A stretch of 34,942 nucleotides of DNA from a bacterium (GTDB lineage Bacteria > UBP6 > UBA1177 > JAGLDR01), in the NCBI GenBank assembly GCA_023145475.1, contig JAGLDR010000095.1:1-34942 (forward strand), given 5' to 3'. A program made the position numbers and the translations under genes. Shown piece by piece: positions 23,707-30,943 of this stretch. Positions within the stretch are counted from its first letter, which is position 1, and every line of letters starts with the position of its first letter. Under the pieces are notes generated by a model. The model ran no database searches and was not told the DNA's origin. It worked only from the letters and a program-made list of their open reading frames with translations.

Positions 23707-25101
23707 GTGAAGAAGCTGATTATTTTTGTTCTACTTGTGGTACTAGCGTCAACTCTTTTTGCAGATAAGGTGCTTCTTTGGAAGCCTATCTTTAAAGGTG
23801 ATTTTGAATCGCAAGATAAAAAAACGCTGTCCCGTACCTTGAAAAAAGTGTTTGATAAACGCTTTAACTACATCTACTATCGTAATCTTGCATCAAAAAA
23901 GAGAAAGCGATTTGCAAAATGTGGTGGAAATGAGATGTGCTGGGCGGACAAGGCGAGTGATGAGAACTTCTCCTATGTTGCTCTTGCCCTGTTCAAAATG
24001 ACAGAAGATGAAGAAATTCGCATCCGCATAATGATGATAAGTATAGAAGATGAGGAAGTTATCGGTGATGTCGACAAGACCTATTATGACATTGACGAGG
24101 CTAACTACAAAGCGATTTCGAGACAGATTAAAAAGAGTGTAGGCTCAAGCTATAAATCTGTCAAAAAAGGCTCGTCTGGTGGCGGAAACAGTCGTAACTC
24201 TGAGCTGGAAAAACGAAAACGCCTTGCAGATGAACGCGAACAAAAAGCAGTAAAAGAGAGAAAACGCCGCGAAGCTACTCGTCTTCGTAAGTTAGAGAAA
24301 GAGAGAGAGCGTCGTGAACAAGAACGCGAACGCAAAATGGCTCTTGAAAGAAAAAAGAGAAAAGAGAAAGCTCGCAAAAAGAAAATAGCTGCAGAAAAGA
24401 AACGCAGAAAAGAGGCAGCAGAGAGAAGACGATTAGAAAAAGAGATGCAGAAAAGAGAAAAAGAGAAAGCGGTAAAGAAGAAACAGAGAAGAGCAAGTAT
24501 GCGTAAAAATGCTGAAAAGTTATCCCGCGCCCGTGAGTTGGTGCTTGAATGGGTACAAGAAGGCAAATATGGAAAAGCAGCAAAAGCGATTACAAAAGTC
24601 AGTCAAATAAAGTGTGAATGTGAAGAAGATGCAAAAGTTCTTGCTCTGAAGACACAACTTCTTAACTTCCACAAGGTTGTTCAAAAGATTTTGCAAGGTG
24701 TCAAATTATTGGATGACAACTTAATCCTTGATAACATTGAGGCTGCAAAAGCACTCGATGAAGAGCTCGTTGAAGGCGGCACAAATTTCTCAACAAAAGT
24801 TGATAAATACTACTCTGTTGGATTCTACGCTCGCGGTCTTGAAGCATCTAAAAAAGATAACTATACACTTGCAGACGAAAGTTTTAATAAGTGTCTAGAA
24901 TACGATCCAGACAACCAAGATTGTCAAAGATGGCTTGATAGTAAAGATAAGTTGGTCGAGAAAATATATAAGAAAGCCGATGTTATGAGAAACTTTAATC
25001 CTACAAAGGCAAAAGAGCTGTTTAAAAGTATTTTGCGTCTTGTAACTGCTGATCACGACTACTACAAAAAAGCTGAGAAAGCTCTCGAAAGAATGGAGTA
25101 A
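23707..25101 (+). CDS. Secreted coiled-coil protein with C-terminal TPR-like repeats
   Basis: Starts at GTG 23707, 5 bases after AGGAGG; an ATG one codon earlier is only 2 bases away. The signal peptide is MKKLIIFVLLVVLASTLFA. Residues about 20-150 are a compact domain with two Cys (FAKCGGNEMCWA). Residues about 165-275 are an extremely charged Arg/Lys/Glu helix of about 110 residues, probably a long single helix or coiled coil. The remainder (about 280-464) is helical, with TPR-like features such as LADESFNKCLEYDPDNQDCQRWL and AKELFKSILRL. It may be a periplasmic scaffold. The family is unknown to me. The lipoprotein gene follows by about 14 bp. Confidence 0.82.
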   Translation: MKKLIIFVLLVVLASTLFADKVLLWKPIFKGDFESQDKKTLSRTLKKVFDKRFNYIYYRNLASKKRKRFAKCGGNEMCWADKASDENFSYVALALFKMTEDEEIRIRIMMISIEDEEVIGDVDKTYYDIDEANYKAISRQIKKSVGSSYKSVKKGSSGGGNSRNSELEKRKRLADEREQKAVKERKRREATRLRKLEKERERREQERERKMALERKKRKEKARKKKIAAEKKRRKEAAERRRLEKEMQKREKEKAVKKKQRRASMRKNAEKLSRARELVLEWVQEGKYGKAAKAITKVSQIKCECEEDAKVLALKTQLLNFHKVVQKILQGVKLLDDNLILDNIEAAKALDEELVEGGTNFSTKVDKYYSVGFYARGLEASKKDNYTLADESFNKCLEYDPDNQDCQRWLDSKDKLVEKIYKKADVMRNFNPTKAKELFKSILRLVTADHDYYKKAEKALERME

Positions 25102-25115
25102 GTGGGTTCCCCATC

Positions 25116-26054
25116 TTGCAAAAAAAAATCTTCGACTATCCATTTCCACTCATATTTTTCATATTACTATCTTTCCTTCTCTCCTGCAGTCAAAAACAGC
25201 AAAAAAATGAAATTATTCTCTGCTCGGGAGAGTGTATGGTCTCCACGCAGCTTCCCTCTTTTGTTCTTGTAGAACGACCCTTCGGAGAGGGCGTATGGTA
25301 CGGCCTCACACAGGGCACTATAGTCCCAATCTCACCACCTGTTGGGGCAAAACCGCTCTATTTTAACCATTCATCAGATATCTTGATTTCTAGCCGTGTT
25401 GAAAAAAAAGATGTATCCCTCTTTCTAGAGAATCATCAAAAGAAAAGCACTGTCTCTTTCCCTCGTGATGCCGTTATTCTCTCTGCATGTCTAACAAAAA
25501 AGAAGATGGTATGGGTGCTCTATCTTGATCAATCGGCCTTACCAATAGTCAAGGGAGTTGTCTCAATCTTTCCTGTTCATAAACCTGACAGCGGAAAAAG
25601 CTATCTCATATCGGGAAAAGAGGGCGTAAGAGCAAAAATGCGCGCACGAAACGGACGAGCAATAGAACGGGTACCAGTAACCCTCATCTGTCGCGAGGAA
25701 CCTCTTATCGTTATGGATGAATGGAGTGCTGATCTGACAATGATTCATCTCTACTCATTTAATGAAAGCGATCGCGTTTTGCGGTGGAAAACTGGACTGT
25801 CTAAGGTATCGCACAAAGAAAAAATATCAGTAAGATTTGGACAATCGGGAAGACTACAACTCTTCAATGGCAGCAGTTTAACTACACTCGATGCATCGAC
25901 AGGCTTTCCAAGAATAGAACATTTTGATGATGATGGTGAAATGCTTTTTTCTCAAGATTCAAATGATCAATCAATGATATTTATCCCTAAAAATCAAAAA
26001 GAAGACAAAAAAGTTGGAAGAATATTAAATGAGTCCCCTCAAAAGAATAAATAA
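25116..26054 (+). CDS. Lipoprotein of unknown function
   Basis: The N-terminus is a lipoprotein signal: a hydrophobic core then LSFLLSCSQ with the lipid Cys at about residue 24. The mature part (about 290 residues) is beta-rich, with no catalytic motif that I recognise; several strand-turn units (VWVLYLD, PLIVMDEWS, GRLQLFNGSSLTTLD) suggest a propeller-like fold. The start is a TTG at 25116 without a clear ribosome site, so it depends on coupling with the gene 14 bp upstream. Its last 30 bp overlap the convergent prenyltransferase gene. Confidence 0.72.
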   Translation: MQKKIFDYPFPLIFFILLSFLLSCSQKQQKNEIILCSGECMVSTQLPSFVLVERPFGEGVWYGLTQGTIVPISPPVGAKPLYFNHSSDILISSRVEKKDVSLFLENHQKKSTVSFPRDAVILSACLTKKKMVWVLYLDQSALPIVKGVVSIFPVHKPDSGKSYLISGKEGVRAKMRARNGRAIERVPVTLICREEPLIVMDEWSADLTMIHLYSFNESDRVLRWKTGLSKVSHKEKISVRFGQSGRLQLFNGSSLTTLDASTGFPRIEHFDDDGEMLFSQDSNDQSMIFIPKNQKEDKKVGRILNESPQKNK

Positions 26055-26843
26055 AAAGACAGTGATTGAAGAAATCGCGCCACTACGAATCATAATCTTA
26101 TAAAGCTTTTTCTCTTTCTCTTCTGGTGAGAGTTTAAAGGTTATAACAACGGTGATTGCAAGAAAAAGCGGTACAATCGCGGCAGGTACAAAGTGAGCCC
26201 ACACAAAAAGAGCACCAGAAAACAGTGCCGATAGAAAAGAGATAATCGAAAGAGTTTTAAGCGAGAAAGTATCTGTAATAATATTCCGCCCTGCGGCTCT
26301 ATCACCCTCAATATCACTAATGTCTTTAAATATTGTAGCAGAGAATGCAGCGAAAATAACTGCACCAGCTGCAATACCCCGTGTGGGGTTAGAGGTTATA
26401 AAAATAGGATGACCAAGACCCCACGCGGTAATAAATGATGCGAGAAGTGGATAATTCTTCAGCGGAAGTGGGGGAAGAGAGTAGAGAAATGCCGCGCCGG
26501 TAATTGCGAGCGAATAGTAGAGTTGGGGAGTATCAAAAAAGAAAAACGAGCCAACAAAAGAGAGGACAAAAAGAATTGTCGCCCAGATTTTTGCAGCAAA
26601 AAGAGAAAGTTTACCTGAAGGAATCGGCCGAAATGGCTTATTGATAGCATCCTCTTTATAATCGGCAATACTATTCAGTACATAGACAAAATTATAGAGA
26701 ATAAGTGATATGAAAAGCGAAGCAAAAAAGGAGTGGAAATTGAGATAATCTCCATTCAAATAAAATCCAGCAAAAGAGGATATAAAGGTAATAAGTGCAA
26801 CATCAAAACGATAAAGACGAGGAAAAAGAAGAAGTTTATTCAT
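26025..26843 (-). CDS. UbiA-family prenyltransferase
   Basis: Integral-membrane enzyme that attaches a polyprenyl chain to an aromatic or similar acceptor. The 272 residues have about nine helices. Both catalytic Asp motifs are present: NSIADYKEDAINKPFRPIPSGK (N-x3-D-x3-D) and KDISDIEGDRAAGRNI (D-x3-D-x3-D). The acceptor (quinone, chlorophyll-like, haem, decaprenyl-phosphoryl sugar or lipid) cannot be deduced. The ATG at 26843 is preferred because the product then begins at the normal MNKLLLFPRLYRFD; an open frame to 26885 runs into the SRP RNA. No ribosome site is visible and the leader after the RNA is about 24 bases. Likely co-transcribed with the RNA cluster. Confidence 0.9.
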   Translation of the reverse strand: MNKLLLFPRLYRFDVALITFISSFAGFYLNGDYLNFHSFFASLFISLILYNFVYVLNSIADYKEDAINKPFRPIPSGKLSLFAAKIWATILFVLSFVGSFFFFDTPQLYYSLAITGAAFLYSLPPLPLKNYPLLASFITAWGLGHPIFITSNPTRGIAAGAVIFAAFSATIFKDISDIEGDRAAGRNIITDTFSLKTLSIISFLSALFSGALFVWAHFVPAAIVPLFLAITVVITFKLSPEEKEKKLYKIMIRSGAISSITVFLFILLRGLI

Positions 26844-26867
26844 ATACCGCACCGTGTAAAGGGGTGG

Positions 26868-26957
26868 CCGGGGAGACTGCAACACACAGACAATCCGCTA
26901 CCGCTGCTTCCTCTCGGATCTGACGGGGTTAACGGGGTCTGTTGCACAGTTCCCGAC
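26868..26957 (-). ncRNA. ffs: Signal recognition particle RNA (4.5S type)
   Basis: The minus strand contains the universally conserved SRP domain IV. It reads GTCAGATCC, a GAGA tetraloop, then GGAAGCAGC and a closing strand ending GCGGAT. Flanking arms pair to extend the hairpin (for example GCAACA with TGTTGC, and ACAGAC with GTCTGT), giving a rod of about 90 nt. It binds Ffh to form the signal recognition particle. The common GGAA loop is GAGA here, still a GNRA tetraloop. The ends are estimated from the pairing. It follows tRNA-Ser(GGA) by about 16 bases in the same direction. The tadA/SRP RNA neighbourhood is known in Bacillus (tRNA-Ser, tadA, scr, dnaX); here UbiA replaces dnaX. Confidence 0.9.
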
Positions 26958-26973
26958 CATAAAAAAATCGAAA

Positions 26974-27066
26974 TGGCGGAGAAGGAGGGATTCGAACCCT
27001 CGGTAGGGGTATAAGCCCTACACACAATTTCCAATCGTGCTCCTTCGGCCGCTCGGACACCTCTCC
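26974..27066 (-). tRNA. tRNA-Ser (GGA)
   Basis: A 93-nt class II tRNA with a long variable arm and encoded CCA. The anticodon loop is TTGGAAA, giving GGA, which reads UCC and UCU. The acceptor GGAGAGG pairs with CTTCTCC and the discriminator is G, as usual for serine. It is the last tRNA of the cluster, before ffs. Confidence 0.95.
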
Positions 27067-27084
27067 ACATTATACAAAAAAGGA

Positions 27085-27176
27085 TGGAGGAGAGATAGGG
27101 ATTCGAACCCTAGGAACCCCGTAAAGAGCTCACTTGATTTCGAGTCAAGCTCCTTCGACCACTCGGACATCTCTCC
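27085..27176 (-). tRNA. tRNA-Ser (CGA)
   Basis: A 92-nt class II tRNA with a long variable arm. The anticodon loop CTCGAAA gives CGA, which reads UCG. The acceptor GGAGAGA pairs fully with TCTCTCC and CCA is encoded, but the discriminator base is T; the other three Ser tRNAs here have G. The 5' 32 nt are also the 3' end of tadA, including its stop codon. Confidence 0.92.
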
Positions 27177-27660
27177 TTCTATCAACAGTTGCCTTTGTCC
27201 ATTGGTTTTTCAAACGAATTCGCCTGAAAAACTGCGACAACAACTGTGCAGATTCATCAGCTAATATCCCTTCAATAAGTTCAACCTGATGGTTAAGTCT
27301 TGCATCACTCAAAATTGAATAGAGCGATACTACTGCACCAGCTTTTGGATCTCGCGCGCCAAAATATACTCGCTGAATACGACTTTGTTGGATGATACCA
27401 CTGCACATAATGCACGGCTCTAGTGTAACAAAAAGTTCACACTGTTCCAAACGCCAACTCTTCAGTGTTTTCGCTGCATTTTCGATGGCAATCGCTTCGG
27501 CATGAGCCGTTGGAGAAGAGAGTCCCTCTCTCTGATTGTATCCTTTTCCTATTATCCGATTCTCAAAGACCACTACCGCACCAACAGGCACCTCATCCTC
27601 AAGCTCTGCTAATCGAGCAAGTCTGAGAGCCTCTCTCATATATTGTTCATTCCTATCCAT
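27145..27660 (-). CDS. tadA: tRNA-specific adenosine deaminase TadA
   Basis: Deaminates A34 of tRNA-Arg(ACG) to inosine so it can read CGU, CGC and CGA. The 171 residues have the zinc/proton-shuttle motif HAEAIAIENA and the zinc ligands PCIMCSG, with VPVGAVVV near the N-terminus, all typical of TadA. The ATG at 27660 lies only 11 bases from the 3' end of the tRNA-Arg(ACG) gene and has no ribosome site; an internal ATG at 27639 is a weaker alternative. The C-terminal residues RRRDVRVVEGA are encoded by tRNA-Ser(CGA) sequence and the TGA stop is in that tRNA's anticodon stem. The enzyme gene sits between tRNA genes in one transcription unit. Confidence 0.96.
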   Translation of the reverse strand: MDRNEQYMREALRLARLAELEDEVPVGAVVVFENRIIGKGYNQREGLSSPTAHAEAIAIENAAKTLKSWRLEQCELFVTLEPCIMCSGIIQQSRIQRVYFGARDPKAGAVVSLYSILSDARLNHQVELIEGILADESAQLLSQFFRRIRLKNQWTKATVDRRRDVRVVEGA

Positions 27661-27671
27661 TAAAATAAAGA

Positions 27672-27748
27672 TGGCATGCCCAGGAGGATTCGAACCCCCA
27701 ACCTCCTGGTCCGTAGCCAGACGATCTATCCAGTTGATCTATGGGCAC
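27672..27748 (-). tRNA. tRNA-Arg (ACG)
   Basis: A 77-nt tRNA with encoded CCA. The anticodon loop CTACGGA gives ACG, the TadA substrate. Acceptor GTGCCCA pairs with TGGGCAT, with a G-U first pair. It is immediately upstream of tadA. Confidence 0.96.
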
Positions 27749-27759
27749 ACCTAAATGTA

Positions 27760-27855
<96 letters not shown>

Positions 27856-27873
27856 ACCTTTCTGTTCTAACGA

Positions 27874-27961
27874 TGGCGGAGGAGGTAGGATTCGAACCCA
27901 CGGACGCTCGCACGTCAACGGTTTTCAAGACCGCCGCCTTCGACCACTCGGCCACTCCTCC
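27874..27961 (-). tRNA. tRNA-Ser (TGA)
   Basis: An 88-nt class II tRNA with a long variable arm, discriminator G and encoded CCA. The anticodon loop CTTGAAA gives TGA, which reads UCA and, by wobble, other UCN codons. It is the first gene of the cluster. Confidence 0.95.
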
Positions 27962-28011
27962 ACCCCTGTAGGAACGGAAAATTCGCAATGCGAAAGAACA
28001 AAGCAGACCTT

Positions 28012-28039
28012 ATAATGTTCAGAATTGTACTCTTGTCAA
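28012..28039 (-). promoter_or_regulatory. Promoter of the tRNA-tadA-ffs cluster
   Basis: On the minus strand a consensus TTGACA (28039-28034) is followed after 16 bases by CATTAT (28017-28012); an overlapping TATAAG lies three bases further on. It is about 50 bases upstream of tRNA-Ser(TGA). No other good promoter is visible within the cluster. Confidence 0.55.
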
Positions 28040-28138
28040 ATTTTTACTTCAGACTTTTAATAAAAGCTCGGTCTAACGACAAATTTAACAAATATTCTAC
28101 GGCATTAAATTTGAAAAGTAAAAAAGAGAGAAGATTTC

Positions 28139-28498
28139 TTAGCCTTCGTTTTTAAGAAGAACATCGTTAATCGCTGACTCGAATGTCTCTTTTGGGAGTG
28201 CGCCAACAGCCATCTGTGGTTCACCCTCTTTTGGTACAAAGAGAAGAGAAGGAATAGAGCGAACACCAAACATCCCCGCAAGTTCCTGCTGATCTTCTGT
28301 ATCAATCTTATAGATATTTATTTTGCCAGCATATGCTACCGCAAGTTCCTCTAAAATAGGAGAAACAGCCTTACATGGTGCACACCAATCAGCATAAAAG
28401 TCGATAATACAAGGTAAATCACCTGCAAATGTCCACTCTTTGTTTGCTTCAAAATCAAAAATCTTCGCTTTAAATGTCTCTTTAGTCAAAAATTCCAT
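28139..28498 (-). CDS. Thioredoxin with WCAPC active site
   Basis: A cytoplasmic thiol-disulfide reductase of 119 residues, slightly longer than typical Trx owing to an N-terminal FEANKEWTF stretch. The active site is DWCAPCK (Cys39, Cys42), with Ala in place of the usual Gly between the Cys; the cis-Pro is in RSIPSLLFV and the family core IIDFYADWC is intact. GGAGGG precedes the ATG by about 6 bases. It follows an ArsR-family regulator by 50 bp and is probably in its operon, hinting at thioredoxin induced by metal or thiol stress. Confidence 0.92.
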   Translation of the reverse strand: MEFLTKETFKAKIFDFEANKEWTFAGDLPCIIDFYADWCAPCKAVSPILEELAVAYAGKINIYKIDTEDQQELAGMFGVRSIPSLLFVPKEGEPQMAVGALPKETFESAINDVLLKNEG

Positions 28499-28548
28499 TA
28501 TAACCCTCCACTAGGTTTTTATATTTATAGGCATTTGCCTTACTAAAA

Positions 28549-28917
28549 CTATCCTTCTGCAGCAAGCTGCTTACTTACCATAGCAAATAACTTTGCTATA
28601 TCACATTTTACGAGTGAATAGCAGACCATCTTCCCGTTTTTACGAAACGAAACAACCTTGGCCTGTTTCAGTGTTCTCAATTGATGGCTGACGGCTGACT
28701 GTGTCATCTCTAACATATTTGCAATGTCATAGACACACATCTCACGCAACGAAAGCGCATAGACAATTTTTAAGCGTGTAGGATCTGCAAGAACACGAAA
28801 TCTGTCAGAAATATCCTGAAAAAAGTCATCTTCTGGCATTTCACTCTTGATGCTTTCTACCAACTCGGGATCAATCGCTCGACATGAGCACCCTTTGTAA
28901 CTTCGTATTGTTTTCAT
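28549..28917 (-). CDS. ArsR/SmtB-family metalloregulator
   Basis: A 122-residue winged-helix repressor. The core is FRVLADPTRLKIVYAL, then EMCVYDIANMLEMTQSAVSHQLRTLKQAKVVSFRKNGKMVCYSL, the standard ArsR/SmtB recognition helix and wing. Candidate metal or thiol ligands are Cys10 and Cys12 at the N-terminus and Cys61 in the alpha-3 ELCVCDL-type motif, where the second Cys is Tyr; further Cys are at 99 and 105. The set recalls CadC (N-terminal Cys plus alpha-3 Cys), so a soft metal or a persulfide/disulfide signal is likely. GGAGGAGT lies directly before the ATG. Confidence 0.93.
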   Translation of the reverse strand: MKTIRSYKGCSCRAIDPELVESIKSEMPEDDFFQDISDRFRVLADPTRLKIVYALSLREMCVYDIANMLEMTQSAVSHQLRTLKQAKVVSFRKNGKMVCYSLVKCDIAKLFAMVSKQLAAEG

Positions 28918-28934
28918 ACTCCTCCGCCACCCAG

Positions 28935-28987
28935 TTATATGAACAGGTGTACAAACGAGAATATAAGCAATTCCCCTTTTATGTCAA
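28935..28987 (-). promoter_or_regulatory. Promoter with possible ArsR operator
   Basis: On the minus strand TTGACA (28987-28982) and TATATT (28965-28960) are 16 bases apart. An imperfect inverted repeat with arms TTATAT (28935-28940) and ATATAA (28961-28966) covers the -10 and start site. AT-rich dyads at this place are typical ArsR-family operators, so autoregulation of the ArsR-thioredoxin unit is plausible. Confidence 0.5.
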
Positions 28988-29047
28988 GGGAAAAAGTGAT
29001 TTCAAGCAAATGTGAATAAGGAAGAAACGGAGCAATCGAACAAAATA

Positions 29048-29545
29048 TCACTGAGACAATTTTGCCTTGATGTAATTGGTTAGCCCACCCTCTTTCATAA
29101 TTTGATCAACTTCAGGAGGAAGTGGAGGGAAAGAGATGGTATCGCCATTCGGCAACAAAACTGTTCCTGCCTCCGTATCAATCTCAACAATATCTCCTCG
29201 TTTAACTCTCGCTACAAGATTTTTAATCTCAAGAGCTGGCAAACCGGCATTTATACAGTTTCTATAATAAATACGGGCATAACTTTCTGCAATAATTGCT
29301 CCCATATTCAGATATTTAAAGCAAAATGCTGCCTGCTCACGACTTGAACCACAGCCAAAGTTTTTACCAGCAATAATAATATCACCTGCAACGACCTCTT
29401 TAACGAAGGTCGGATCTTCATCCTCCATTGCGTGTTGCGCAATTTCGTCTGGATCGGTTACTGTATAGGTATACTTACCTGGAAAAATCACATCCGTATT
29501 AATATCGTCTCCATAGACAAAAACTTTTCCCTTTATAATAGCCAT
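29048..29545 (-). CDS. leuD: 3-isopropylmalate dehydratase small subunit (or homoaconitase-type)
   Basis: Swivel domain of the aconitase family. The 165 residues are the short, archaeal-like form. It starts GKVFVYGDDINTDVIFPGKYT, carries the substrate-loop motif GKNFGCGSSREQA and ends with IVEIDTEAGTV. It works with LeuC to isomerise 2- and 3-isopropylmalate in leucine synthesis. GGAGGGG lies before the ATG, inside the leuC end, and only one base separates the two genes. leuA and leuB are absent from the window, so a related substrate such as homoaconitate cannot be ruled out. Confidence 0.93.
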   Translation of the reverse strand: MAIIKGKVFVYGDDINTDVIFPGKYTYTVTDPDEIAQHAMEDEDPTFVKEVVAGDIIIAGKNFGCGSSREQAAFCFKYLNMGAIIAESYARIYYRNCINAGLPALEIKNLVARVKRGDIVEIDTEAGTVLLPNGDTISFPPLPPEVDQIMKEGGLTNYIKAKLSQ

Positions 29546-29546
29546 A

Positions 29547-30809
29547 TTACCCCTCCAAATCGTCTGGTGTTGCTATTCGTCCCACTACTGCCGTTGCCGC
29601 TGCAACATAGGGTGATGCGAGATAGATATCAGCGGTATTACAGCCCATACGCCCCTTGAAATTACGATTTGCCGTTGAGACAGTAACTTCGCCAGGTGCC
29701 ATAACTCCTTGATGCGCCCCAAGACATGGACCACAGCCAGAGTTGAGAACAAGCGCCCCTGCCTTGATAAATATCTTGAGCAAGCCCTCATCCATCGCTT
29801 GAAGATAGACCTCATTACTTGCTGGCAAAATCAACAGACGAGTGCCATGAGCAACTTTTTTATCTGCTAAAATCTCAGCTGCTTGACGCAAATCTTCAAT
29901 TCGACCATTTGTACATGTTCCAATCAACACCTGATTGACTGAAATATCTTTAAGTGTCGAGGCATTTTTAACATTATCAACTGTATGCGGTGCTGCAACT
30001 TCATACTCAATTGTGGCAACATCAATCTCAACAACCTCGGCATATTCTGCATCACTATCGGGATAGAGTGCTTCGTATGCATCGCGAGCCACGCCACGCT
30101 CTTCTAGATAAGAAAAAACCTTTTCATCAGGAGCAATATACCCATTTTTAGCACCAAGCTCTATCGCCATATTTGTCAAAGTCAACCGCTGTTCAAATGA
30201 GAGATTTTCAATATAACTTCCTGAAAACTCTATTGAACGATAGAGTGCACCATCTGCTTTTATCTTTCCTGCAATGTGCAGCAAAACATCTTTTGATAAG
30301 ATATGTTTTTTTGGTATGCCATTCAAGACAATCTTCATACTTTCAGGCACTTTGAGCCAAATTTCTCCAAGAGCCCAAATCCCTGCGGCTTCACTACGAC
30401 CAATCCCCGTGCTAAATGCCCCGAGAGCACCATATGTCGTTGTGTGTGAGTCAGAACCAACAATAAGTGAGCCCGGTCTTGCAAAGCCCTCTTCAACAAC
30501 AACCTGATGACAAATACCACGCCCGCCATCATAAAAATGAGGAAGCTGTTGATCTGCTACAAACTCACGAACTGTTTTGTGATTGATTGCAGCCTTTTCA
30601 CTTGACGCAGGCACAATGTGATCAAGTACAATAAGCGGTTGATTTTTATCAAACACTTTTGTTGCACCCATCCCTGTGAATGTTTTGTAAATTGCAGCAC
30701 TGTTATCGTGCGTCAATACATAATCAGGTTTTACGGTTAGAATTGTTCCGGGCACAACAGCGCGTCCGGCTCTTTTTGAAAAAATCTTTTCTACAAATGT
30801 CTGTCCCAT
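29547..30809 (-). CDS. leuC: 3-isopropylmalate dehydratase large subunit (or homoaconitase-type)
   Basis: The 4Fe-4S catalytic subunit, cytoplasmic. The 420 residues match the LeuC2/archaeal-type class. Landmarks are LDHIVPA, GICHQVVVE, VGSDSHTTTYGALGAFSTGIG and the cluster ligands in GTCTNGR and CGPCLGAHQG, then STANRNFKGRMG and YLASPYVAAA. ATG follows GAGAGG by about 7 bases. It is the first gene of leuCD, downstream of the inositol phosphate synthase gene with a 134-bp gap in which I see no clear promoter or terminator. Confidence 0.94.
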   Translation of the reverse strand: MGQTFVEKIFSKRAGRAVVPGTILTVKPDYVLTHDNSAAIYKTFTGMGATKVFDKNQPLIVLDHIVPASSEKAAINHKTVREFVADQQLPHFYDGGRGICHQVVVEEGFARPGSLIVGSDSHTTTYGALGAFSTGIGRSEAAGIWALGEIWLKVPESMKIVLNGIPKKHILSKDVLLHIAGKIKADGALYRSIEFSGSYIENLSFEQRLTLTNMAIELGAKNGYIAPDEKVFSYLEERGVARDAYEALYPDSDAEYAEVVEIDVATIEYEVAAPHTVDNVKNASTLKDISVNQVLIGTCTNGRIEDLRQAAEILADKKVAHGTRLLILPASNEVYLQAMDEGLLKIFIKAGALVLNSGCGPCLGAHQGVMAPGEVTVSTANRNFKGRMGCNTADIYLASPYVAAATAVVGRIATPDDLEG

Positions 30810-30943
30810 TACACACCTCTCAGTTCATCATAGTAACAGAAAGTTGTAGCATTTTTTTTACTGAGACGCAACATCTTTATTTTTCTGATTAAAAAAAGGA
30901 GAAAAGTATCTAAGAAAAGAGGGTGTTACTGAAAAGGAGCTCT

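Noticed and set aside
24150-24583. Long antisense reading frames opposite the charged helix of the secreted coiled-coil gene
   Set aside because: They arise from the skewed Arg/Lys/Glu codon use of the sense gene; they give Phe/Ser/Leu-rich low-complexity products and lack ribosome sites.
30810-30943. Attenuator or riboswitch upstream of leuC
   Set aside because: I find no leader peptide rich in Leu codons, no strong terminator hairpin and no known riboswitch core in this gap.
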